The translations under genes and the position numbers were made by a program. The notes under the pieces were generated by a model. That model did not search any database, was not told the DNA's origin, and saw nothing but the letters and a program-made list of their open reading frames with translations. From positions 1 to 15,220 of the forward strand of contig JANBTH010000532.1 of NCBI GenBank assembly GCA_027578815.1: DNA of 15,220 nt. The letters run 5' to 3'. Below, in pieces: positions 8,492 to 15,220 of the stretch (the stretch's first letter is position 1; every line of letters starts with the position of its first letter). Source of the stretch: Coemansia sp. RSA 1804. Lineage: Eukaryota; Kickxellomycota; Kickxellomycetes; Kickxellales; Kickxellaceae.

Positions 8492-8597
8492 ATCATTATT
8501 GTTATCACTCATTGCTATCTCTATTGCCAGCAACAGGGCTTGTTTTTTCTTCTCCTTTGGAGTTAAAGATTGTGGTATTTACAGGTGTAGATGTAAT

Positions 8598-8603
8598 AAT
8601 AAA
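8598..8603 (+). promoter_or_regulatory. Possible poly(A) signal of the kinase gene
   Basis: AATAAA lies about 270 bases after the kinase stop and 13 bases before the stop codon of the convergent gene. Cleavage downstream of it would place the kinase transcript end inside the antisense of that coding region. Confidence 0.4.
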
Positions 8604-8615
8604 ACATAACAGCTG

Positions 8616-10115
8616 CTAGCTAAATGATGATGACAAGGGCGGCGAAGGCGAGTCAGACGCACTGGGCAATGGTAGGTTGCGGTCAAACACGTATGAGAAT
8701 GCTGTGCCGCTGCTGGCCGACGACGATCTCAACGACCCGGTCTTCTTTCCATACCCTTTATGCACCGGTGTACTCGGTGCATAAATAGACAATGGTGCTA
8801 TGATACTGCCTGTATCAATAATGAACATCGAGTTTGTGGTTCTTTGTATCTCGATGTTTCTGTATATATTTCGATGAAACCCTTTCCATATAATGTATAC
8901 AAGTAGCACCATGCTTGTTAGTATTAAGCCGCCGAGAATACCGCAGACAATTCCAATTATTATGTTTTTATTTGAAGGCTTGCCATTGCTGCCATTGGAT
9001 TCGGAGGTTTCCCCATTGGATTCATTCACAAGTACTTCTGAATCGGAATATGTAGTAGTAGTGGTAGCACTAATATCGGAATTAGAGCCGCTGATCATGT
9101 CACTAGTCGTACTGCTGCTATCGTTCTCTACGTTAGAGTTGATTGTGTTTTGAACATCTCCAACATCATCTGTTGTATTGGAAACAGTGTCATCTCGCGT
9201 AACCTTGGTCTGGTTAGCGTAGAAATCTCCATATCTGTAGTATGCATCATCCCTAAGGTCGAGATAAAGATTCATACTATATTTAGGATTAGACTGGGGT
9301 GCAATGCCATTGTTGTTTGGGTAGTAGCTAGGTTCACGACCAATCACTTTGGACGCAAATGCAATGTAATCGGCAAACAGCAGATAAACACTAGATTGGT
9401 CAGCAGAACTTGAACATGAATAGCCATATACATAGTTAGTAGCCAGATAGATTCCAGCAACATAGAGCTTGTTAGAAATGTATACCTCAACCGATCCAAA
9501 TGGAATAGAACATAATACCAAATAATTGATAGGCGGGTATGTTGTCACATTTGTACAGAACAGATCGTTACGATTATATTCAAATATATAAGTATATCCA
9601 CACATCCCGCTGTTAAAATATTGGTTGACTACATTTACAGGCCTAACCCATTCCATAGTGTCCATATTGCTTAGCCCACGCCTAATAAACAATACATCGC
9701 CCCAGCTGTTGTTTCTGTCAATTGCAATTGGATTTGACCAGCTTTCGGTGCTTTCCTTGTTGAACTGAAGAATTGCTACTGGATTGAGAAGGGTGACATT
9801 ATCGTATTTTGGATGCACGGTTATTGAGTCAACCGTGTATCTGGCCGGTGTGTTGTTGATGCCTGCATCTAAATAGACCTCGTATGTAGTATTCTTTTCT
9901 AAAACCCCTTCTGAGAAGTCCAAGCATGGGGCTGCAACAAAGGCCGCTTTGCTGTCAATAACCCCAAGCTCACACGATGTCTGCTTTCCATTCTTGACCA
10001 ATACCCCGCCCTTGGTGCTGGATATATCTGCGTTAATGTCACGCACAGCAAGACCGTGTGCAATAGGTGTCAAATAACTAGCAACAAAGAGTAAGAAAAT
10101 GGCTATAAAGTACAT
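8616..10115 (-). CDS. Type I membrane protein with a catalytically dead trypsin (S1) fold
   Basis: This 499-residue protein is probably a cell-surface receptor or binding protein. A signal peptide (about 1-21, cleavage near AHG/LAV) leads to a domain at about 35-260 that looks like chymotrypsin-family S1. GGVLVKNG and TSCELGVIDSKAAFVAAPC line up with the first barrel, and TVHPKYDNVTLLNPVAILQF with the Asp102 region. Six cysteines fall where trypsin has its three conserved bridges: C48-C64 (42-58), C172-C187 (168-182) and C202-C234 (191-220). All three triad residues are replaced: His57 by P63, Asp102 by P112, Ser195 by F206 (CSIPFGS). There is also no IVGG activation end. A Ser/Thr/Asn-rich stalk (about 300-382) with many N-glycosylation sequons follows, then one TM (384-409) and a 90-residue Ser/Pro-rich cytosolic tail. 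Coding is visibly A/T-rich, unlike its GC-rich neighbours, suggesting a fast-evolving accessory gene. The start is the first ATG and precedes the signal peptide directly. Fold assignment is likely, function unknown. Confidence 0.75.
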   Translation of the reverse strand: MYFIAIFLLFVASYLTPIAHGLAVRDINADISSTKGGVLVKNGKQTSCELGVIDSKAAFVAAPCLDFSEGVLEKNTTYEVYLDAGINNTPARYTVDSITVHPKYDNVTLLNPVAILQFNKESTESWSNPIAIDRNNSWGDVLFIRRGLSNMDTMEWVRPVNVVNQYFNSGMCGYTYIFEYNRNDLFCTNVTTYPPINYLVLCSIPFGSVEVYISNKLYVAGIYLATNYVYGYSCSSSADQSSVYLLFADYIAFASKVIGREPSYYPNNNGIAPQSNPKYSMNLYLDLRDDAYYRYGDFYANQTKVTRDDTVSNTTDDVGDVQNTINSNVENDSSSTTSDMISGSNSDISATTTTTYSDSEVLVNESNGETSESNGSNGKPSNKNIIIGIVCGILGGLILTSMVLLVYIIWKGFHRNIYRNIEIQRTTNSMFIIDTGSIIAPLSIYAPSTPVHKGYGKKTGSLRSSSASSGTAFSYVFDRNLPLPSASDSPSPPLSSSFS

Positions 10116-11026
10116 TATTGGAATTATTAGCTAAATAGAAATAGATTAAAATAGAAAATAAAGTTTAGGAAGATTGAGAATAAGAGAAATAGCAAAGCTG
10201 ACTCTACAAATGTGGTTATCTTTACCTTCTTTTTGAAAATGTATTTTTAGGTGTTCTTATTCTTTGTTGGGCTTTTGAATTTCTTTAGTTCCTTTTGCTA
10301 AAGACGACGTTCAGCTTAGCAGCCTCATACAAAATGTTTCCAATTCTGTAAAGTGCTTATTTGCAAAAACAAGTCTACTTATAAGGATTGCGTTCTTTGT
10401 CCCTATAAATCTGAATGATATCTCTTTACATAAATAGGTACTCAGCATAAAGGAATTCAATTTCTATATCGATTTACATGTCATTTTGTGTTGTGGTATA
10501 GATTTTTCAATTGCAGTGTACAATAAGAAATGTAAAGAAAAATAGCACCGATAATTTACAGGGGTATTGCACAAAGACGCATTCAATATAAATCACTTAT
10601 TCTCAGACTGGCTACATTGCTTGTTCTCTAGCGTATCATTGTTAATCTATAAATACTTTGTAGAATTATTGCATCTCTACTTTTCTCTTTGAGTAGAGCC
10701 ATTCCTGAAAAGCTATGGAATCTGCTTTTCAAACAGCCATGCTTTCCTAGAGCTAATTCTACACGTCAATCTGTTTTGGATCATTTTCGATATATCGACT
10801 GTTGCAACAAAAGATCCATCATCCAACAAACTGGTGCTATTGGTTTATTTGTCAGCCATATGCTGAAGCTGTCATTTAGAACAAGTATAAAAGTAGTCCG
10901 GTATTCTCTTGTCTACAATGGTTATTCTGTACCACAACACACAACTACAGAACATAAACATAGACACAAACAACTACCAAATTAACTAGATACTAAACAA
11001 ACAACCCACTTTCTTATATTTTAAAA
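10116..11026. other. Divergent promoter region between the pseudoprotease and the secreted peptide
   Basis: This A/T-rich stretch contains no supported coding sequence. The 98-codon frame at 10689-10985 begins with TTG and overlaps the promoter of the next gene. Besides the TATA box listed at 10886, TATAAAT-type sequences occur at 10404 and 10648 (+). The 60 bases left of 11027 are A/C-rich, a typical fungal leader. No clear TATA is seen for the leftward gene, whose leader is T-rich. Confidence 0.5.
10886..10892 (+). promoter_or_regulatory. TATA box of the small secreted protein gene
   Basis: TATAAAA is followed by an A/C-rich leader, and the ATG is about 135 bases on. Strong TATA boxes are typical of highly or conditionally expressed secreted-protein genes in fungi. 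Confidence 0.55.
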
Positions 11027-11368
11027 ATGGCTCGCATTCTCTCTGTTGCTTCAATTGTTGCTCTTCTTACCGCTGGAGCAGTTGCTCACTCTGACAGTGC
11101 TCATGTTGCCAGACGTGGCTTTGGATGTGGTATCTGCGGCGGTTATCCTTTTAGTGGAGTTGGAACTGGCTACGGGGTCGGCACTGGATATGGCATCGGT
11201 ACTGGCTTTGGCTTTGGCTTTCCAATTGCATCGTCTTTTACAAACGCACTCAACACCAACTTTAACGCTGCCCACTTTAACGATGACACTGTCTACCTTA
11301 ACAACAAGGATGCAAATGCTGTAAACAGCAACCTCAACACTTTTACCAACGCCAACGTCGTTGCTTAG
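11027..11368 (+). CDS. Small secreted glycine-rich protein
   Basis: This 113-residue protein is not recognised as any named family. Residues 1-20 are a clear signal peptide (hydrophobic core, AVA before the likely cleavage). A short propeptide-like stretch follows, ending in Arg-Arg (29-30), a possible Kex2 site that would release a mature chain beginning GFGCGICGG. Two cysteines (C34, C37) sit as CGIC. Next come three hexapeptide repeats of the type [V/I]GTG[Y/F]G (45-50, 51-56, 57-62). The last 45 residues are Asn/Thr/Ala-rich (NTNFN, NNKDANAVN) with no TM or GPI signal. The start has an ideal AAAAATGGC context, a TATA box lies 135 bases upstream and a poly(A) hexamer 108 bases after the stop, so a real expressed gene is likely. 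A cell-wall, spore-coat or matrix role is inferred from composition only. Confidence 0.8.
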   Translation: MARILSVASIVALLTAGAVAHSDSAHVARRGFGCGICGGYPFSGVGTGYGVGTGYGIGTGFGFGFPIASSFTNALNTNFNAAHFNDDTVYLNNKDANAVNSNLNTFTNANVVA

Positions 11369-11706
11369 ATTTTTAGCCCAATAGAACATTTTAAATGTTT
11401 TTCATAGACATGAATAGACAATAGACAGCATATACCAGCATATACAAATTTTCCTATTCATGTAATTCACATCAAAATAAAGGCAACTGGAAAAGTATAG
11501 CAACTGGATTGTTTATATAACATCAAAGATTACGTTTTACCCAACTACAATTTAGTATGTCTCTTTATCAGCACATGTGATCAGGAAGCATTTCTGCTGC
11601 CTTTTATGATTCATGGATTTGCATGTTAAACCGTTAGAGAACAAGACGATAATAAAATTCATTTGTTAAAATAAAAATAAAAAAGAATAAATCTCACTTC
11701 TTCATC
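11369..11706. other. Convergent 3' region between the secreted peptide and malic enzyme
   Basis: This A/T-rich stretch holds the 3' UTRs of the two facing genes. An AATAAA for the plus-strand gene lies at 11476-11481. The A-rich block at 11648-11690 contains several AATAAA-like words on the plus strand. I see no coding sequence. Confidence 0.5.
11476..11481 (+). promoter_or_regulatory. Possible poly(A) signal of the secreted peptide gene
   Basis: AATAAA lies 108 bases after the stop at 11368, on the sense strand, in A/T-rich DNA. Confidence 0.4.
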
Positions 11707-13557
11707 CTACTCGTCCGAAGAATGAGGAACCACTGGGTGGTGGTGCTGATGTGGGCAGCTGGCACGGAGCTGCTCAAAGGTCTCTGCCGGCTCCCACATG
11801 AAGCGTTTGACTTCTTCAAGCATTGCTTCCGAGTACATGCCGTCGGGCGACTGCGATGATACACTTGCCTTGCTAGCGGACTGCTTGGCCAGCTGGATCC
11901 ACTTTTCGTCTTTTGCAACATCCTCTTTGACTGCCTGATGAATGAATGCTGCCGCAAGCTCTGCTGCCACCTCGCGGATGCGCTCGATGCGCGGATACAG
12001 CTCACCGCGCGCCCTCTCGTCGCTGCTGAGCGAGTTTGCAAGCGCCTTGGATACTGCGTAGATCATCGTGTCGGTGATGTGTGTTGGTTTGCAGAGCACT
12101 GCGCCCAGACCAATTGGCGGGAAAACGTACATGTTGTTGCCTTGGCCCGGAATGCAGACCTCGCCGGTCTCGGGAATCGTGTACTCGGGGAAGGCGGTTC
12201 CTGAAGCAAATAGTACACGGTTGTCAGTACAGCGCATAGCCTCTTCAAACGAGCACTCGGCCTTTGTCTCGGGATTTGACAGCGGGAATATGATCGGCCG
12301 GTTCTGGGCGTTGAGCTGGCTCATGCGCGTCAGGATCTGCTCATTGAAGGCCTTGTAGATCGTCGACAGTCCAATCAACGCCGTCGGCTTCACGTATTCG
12401 AGCGTCTCGGCCAGGTCCTTGCACTGTGTGGTGCCATTGTCGTGCCGTGCAAAGTAGATCTTGTGCTCTGCCAGCTTGTCGCCACGGTTTGCTGTAATCA
12501 TACCACGCGAATCGACAAACCAGAACATCGCCTTTGCCTTTTCTTCGGGGATCTTGTGTTCAATCACAAAGTAGTCAACAAGCTGCTTAGCCACGCCAAC
12601 CCCTGCCGAGCCGGAGCCAACAAACAGAATGCGGTGGTCTTGTGCGGGGATTCCGGCCTGCTCGACTGCCGAGATAAAGCCGCCAAGGATCACACACCCG
12701 GTGCCCTGGATATCGTCGTTGAAGCAGAGCGCTTTGTGGCGCCATTGGTCAAGCAGACCAAACGCATGATCGGTGCTAAAGTCCTCGAACTGGATAAACA
12801 TGTTGGGGAATGCCGAATGCAGTCCCTGCACAACACGGTTTGCCGCCTTGTAGAAGGTCTCATCGTCGGGGCGTGGCTGCTGCAGACCCAGATACAGTGG
12901 GTTTCCCAGGTAGTTCGGGTTGTTTGTGCCAAAGTCCAGCACGATTGGCAGACACCGGTCTGGGTTAAGGCCTGCCGCTGCCACGTACAGCTGCAGCTTG
13001 CCAACAGGAATGCCCATGCCATTCATGCCCAGATCACCCAGTCCCAGAATCCGCGATCCGTCCGTAATCACCGTGATCTCCGGCTCATCGTCCTCTGAAA
13101 TCGATTCGCGATAATTGGCAATGATTTCATCAATGTTATCAACCTCTGTCAGCGGGATAAACAGCCCATCCACCACGTTCGGGGGTGCAAGGAACGGATA
13201 GATATTCGAGTACTCCTGACACGCCTGGCCAACCGTCGGCGTATAGATGATTGGCGCAATCTCCTTGAGGTTGTGCAGTACCAGTCGGTAGAACAGATTG
13301 ATGTTTGTTGTGCGCAGCATCGATAGGAATATGTACTTTTCAAGGTTGGTGCTCTTCATTTTGAGCTGTTCCAGCGCTCTGCTCTCCTGCGCTTTAAAGC
13401 TCTCGACGCCGGATGGCACCAGCCCCTTGAGATGCATGGCCGTGCGCATTGCGTACGGAAGCGCTGTTCCTGCATTCCACGCCAGAGGGTCGGGAGATCC
13501 ACTGCGTGACCGACGCGCAGAACTTGTTCCTGAATGTGTTGATGGTGTTGGTGCCAT
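11707..13557 (-). CDS. MAE1: Malic enzyme (malate dehydrogenase, oxaloacetate-decarboxylating)
   Basis: This 616-residue enzyme converts L-malate to pyruvate and CO2 while reducing NAD(P)+; it feeds NADPH for lipid synthesis and balances the pyruvate pool. The N-terminal malic domain contains YTPTVGQAC (105-113, catalytic Tyr105), GLGDLGMNGMGIPVGK (172-187, catalytic Lys187), FEDF with metal ligands E258 and D259, and NDDIQGTG with D282. The NAD-binding domain has FVGSGSAGVG (312-321), VDSRG (348-352), LSNPE (426-430) and GQGNNMY (471-477). Counting from the VDSRG serine, K366 sits where NADP-preferring enzymes have Lys362, a hint of NADP use. Residues 1-25 are Ser/Thr/Arg-rich with no acidic residue before D23 and could be a weak mitochondrial presequence; location is undecided. 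The tail is His/Pro-rich. The start at 13557 (context AGAATGG) is preferred because the frame continues upstream only to a TTG at 13596. Length is slightly above the usual 550-600. The symbol follows S. cerevisiae MAE1, not the S. pombe malate permease of that name. Confidence 0.97.
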   Translation of the reverse strand: MAPTPSTHSGTSSARRSRSGSPDPLAWNAGTALPYAMRTAMHLKGLVPSGVESFKAQESRALEQLKMKSTNLEKYIFLSMLRTTNINLFYRLVLHNLKEIAPIIYTPTVGQACQEYSNIYPFLAPPNVVDGLFIPLTEVDNIDEIIANYRESISEDDEPEITVITDGSRILGLGDLGMNGMGIPVGKLQLYVAAAGLNPDRCLPIVLDFGTNNPNYLGNPLYLGLQQPRPDDETFYKAANRVVQGLHSAFPNMFIQFEDFSTDHAFGLLDQWRHKALCFNDDIQGTGCVILGGFISAVEQAGIPAQDHRILFVGSGSAGVGVAKQLVDYFVIEHKIPEEKAKAMFWFVDSRGMITANRGDKLAEHKIYFARHDNGTTQCKDLAETLEYVKPTALIGLSTIYKAFNEQILTRMSQLNAQNRPIIFPLSNPETKAECSFEEAMRCTDNRVLFASGTAFPEYTIPETGEVCIPGQGNNMYVFPPIGLGAVLCKPTHITDTMIYAVSKALANSLSSDERARGELYPRIERIREVAAELAAAFIHQAVKEDVAKDEKWIQLAKQSASKASVSSQSPDGMYSEAMLEEVKRFMWEPAETFEQLRASCPHQHHHPVVPHSSDE

Positions 13558-13746
13558 TCTGTTTGGTTCTTGTAGCTTGGTATATCCCCTGTACAATGCA
13601 GTTTACTAGACGCGAGCGACACGGAGAGTGAAGAATAAAATGTTTCACGGCAATAATGTAAAGAACAGACAGATGGGACCAAAGTATCGTTGCTGTTTCA
13701 GCGAGCAAAGGAGGAAAGAAAAGAAGGGAGGGGTGTGGGTAACGAG

Positions 13747-13752
13747 TATATA
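13747..13752 (-). promoter_or_regulatory. Possible TATA element of malic enzyme
   Basis: The self-complementary TATATA lies 190 bases upstream of the ATG at 13557. Orientation cannot be read from the element itself, but malic enzyme is the only called gene next to it. Confidence 0.35.
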
Positions 13753-14750
13753 AAGGAAAAAAAGACGGGATGGACCGAGTCAGCAAACTTTGCTCTTTTA
13801 ATGGTGTTGGGATTGCATTTCTGCTACGTTTTGCAACTCTTTTTTGCCTTGCAATCCCACCCCCCTTTTCAAGGTATTGCTAGGCGGTGCATGGAAAGCA
13901 GAAAGGGGGTGAGGCTGTTCTGCTTTTGCAGCAACCCGCGTCAGCTGCATCACATCGCCCTTCTGCATCGGAGCGTTTCCGCTTTTTTCCGACCTTTGCA
14001 AAACGAGTTTGTGTGTTTATGTGCACAGGGCAGCTCCATCTTTATAAGGGGGAGTATAATGCTCATGGGAAAAAGGAAGCCCAGCCTGCTTGTAAAGAAA
14101 TCAGCCCGTATTTTTCTTTGGTTCTATTGCAAAAAGAAGCCAGGCTAAAGGAGATCGGAAGATAGAAACAATACAACGACTTACTCCTACATCCCACTAC
14201 AGCCACCAGTGAGGAGGCAAGAGGGGGTGCAATAGGTAAGGTGGGCATATTGAAAGCATTTTTTTTACATATTTCTCGATGGAAGACGAAACATTTGCCA
14301 TACCCAAAATAAAAAGCCAAAAATGGGGAGTGGAAGGCTACAAAAAAATTAAAGGGCCAAGGGGCTGGGAGGCGTTCTTTTTAGTAATCAACTTTCATTG
14401 TTCATATCCTGGGCTTTTGAAACCCAGTCAGAGGAAAACACCTTGCGTGTCAATTTCTCAGCATTTGATAAACCCCCCCACTTTTCCTTCTTCTCATTCC
14501 CACCCGAAAGCGCTTGCATTCTATTTTTCCATCTGGCAGTAGCTCCTCTCCTCCATCACACTTTAGGATATGGCAATATTTCACCTGGTGTGGCACCTTT
14601 AGTGATTTCTTGCATTTTTCATTTAATCTGCATCTGCCCACTTCCCCTTTCCTACGACTCACACTTTGGAAATCGTGTGCACAGACCACACACTTAGAAC
14701 ATCTATGCTGATGATCGTTAAATACATTCGCGATAAGATCACTAGATAAA

Positions 14751-14776
14751 ATTGCGCTTGGCAAAAAAAGCGCAAT
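14751..14776. repeat. Perfect 9-bp inverted repeat, 8-base loop
   Basis: ATTGCGCTT (14751-14759) and AAGCGCAAT (14768-14776) are exact reverse complements around an A-rich loop. The GC-containing arms stand out in A/T-rich DNA. Confidence 0.8.
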
Positions 14777-15029
14777 ATGTCTGATATTGCATTCTGATTT
14801 CTTGAGTATCCCTTTTCCGGGGGGTTTCCTGATGTCCACGCAAATAAAACAATAGGCAATGGTTTCCGATGTCTGCACACAATGATTGTTTCTCACCAAG
14901 GGTGAATCTGATGCGGTTTCAGCCACCACAATCAAAGCTAAAAACAAGCCACGGTAATTGAATATTGTTGTATCATGCACGTATTTCTTATATGATTTGG
15001 AGAGATAGTACTTTCACTGGATAAATCAG

Positions 15030-15053
15030 CCAAATATATTACCATATATTTGG
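15030..15053. repeat. Perfect 10-bp inverted repeat, 4-base loop
   Basis: CCAAATATAT (15030-15039) and ATATATTTGG (15044-15053) pair fully around TACC. It lies about 100 bases beyond the stop of the leftward truncated gene, so it would form a hairpin in that gene's 3' UTR. A/T-rich arms make chance formation easier. Confidence 0.8.
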
Positions 15054-15149
15054 GTGGGATGGGAATTTTCTGCAACAAAAAATTAAATAAATATACACAG
15101 GAGATGATAAGCTAGAAAATAAAACATATGCTAGAATATGATTAAAATG

Positions 15150-15220
15150 CTATAGGATACGCCGTTGCCATGTCTCTTCATCCTCGTTTTGCATAGAGTC
15201 CAACGAGCGCCGCTCAAAGC
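15150..15220 (-). CDS. C-terminal end of a second 7TM-like protein (cut by the window edge)
   Basis: Reading leftward from the window edge, one frame encodes FERRSLDSMQ followed by NEDEETWQRRIL and a TAG at 15150-15152. The 7TM protein at 1230-2519 ends FDRRSLNSLD then MMEAPEKVRHIL. Both have F[D/E]RRSL[N/D]S at exactly the same distance (22 residues counted from F) from the stop, an acidic middle, and end in R-x-I-L (QRRIL, VRHIL). This strongly suggests a paralogous receptor gene running in from the right. Only 22 complete codons are visible, so the identity rests on this tail alone. Confidence 0.6.
   Translation of the reverse strand, partial: FERRSLDSMQNEDEETWQRRIL

Larger units (their letters stand above)
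13558..15149. other. Intergenic region between malic enzyme and the truncated 7TM-like gene
   Basis: The left part is the malic enzyme promoter. It has five AGGGG/CCCCT (STRE-type) pentamers between 13729 and 14226, an inverted-repeat-rich middle and pyrimidine-rich tracts. The longest frame, 14450-14980 on the minus strand, opens with GTG and has no early ATG; its product is not recognised and I do not call it. The right part is A/T-rich and contains two perfect hairpins, probably near the 3' end of the gene truncated by the window edge. Confidence 0.45.

Noticed and set aside
10689..10985. 98-codon frame overlapping the secreted-protein promoter
   Set aside because: TTG start, and it spans the TATA box and A/C-rich leader of the real gene.
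13558..13596. Upstream extension of malic enzyme by 13 residues
   Set aside because: The first codon is TTG. TTGTACAG near 13590 resembles a splice acceptor, but no upstream coding exon with an ATG was found.
14450..14980. 176-codon minus-strand frame with several Cys and His
   Set aside because: It begins with GTG, lacks any early ATG, and the product resembles nothing known; likely chance or a decayed remnant.
1..15220. CRISPR arrays, insertion sequences, transposases, rRNA
   Set aside because: No regularly spaced repeats, transposase motifs, long terminal repeats or rRNA-like stretches were seen on either strand.

Overview
This is a nuclear window from a compact fungal genome. Single-exon genes dominate, start codons sit in fungal Kozak contexts (A at -3), leaders are C/T- or A/C-rich, and the two best-known genes (a GPI-transamidase subunit and malic enzyme) are eukaryotic. 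The mix of a 7TM receptor of the fungal type, a membrane-anchored degenerate trypsin-fold protein and a glycine-rich secreted peptide suggests an early-diverging fungus, most likely Kickxellomycotina (Coemansia-like). That placement is inferred from remembered family distribution, not from a search.

Layout, left to right: (1) 1-1229, A/T-rich intergenic DNA and promoter; (2) 1230-2519 (+), a seven-transmembrane receptor-like protein; (3) 3203-3284 (-), tRNA-Ser(GCU) with a pol III terminator; (4) 3501-5255 (-), PIG-S/Gpi17; (5) 5256-6936, a long divergent promoter region; (6) 6937-8325 (+), a P-loop polynucleotide-kinase-like protein with an unusual histidine-rich repeat domain; (7) 8616-10115 (-), a type I membrane protein with a trypsin fold and no catalytic triad; (8) 11027-11368 (+), a small secreted glycine-rich protein; (9) 11707-13557 (-), malic enzyme; (10) 13558-15149, intergenic DNA with two perfect hairpins; (11) 15150-15220 (-), the last codons of a truncated gene whose tail resembles that of the 7TM gene.

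The genes do not form an operon or an obvious pathway. Two patterns stand out. The first is a visibly A/T-rich accessory segment (about 8.6-11.7 kb) holding a surface pseudoprotease and a secreted peptide in divergent orientation, set between GC-rich housekeeping genes. The second is a pair of receptor-like genes in opposite orientation at the two ends of the window, sharing a C-terminal tail signature. The most novel elements are the pseudoprotease (triad positions P/P/F, with all six canonical S1 cysteines kept) and the kinase with six [F/Y/V]-x-H-x-[S/H] repeats.
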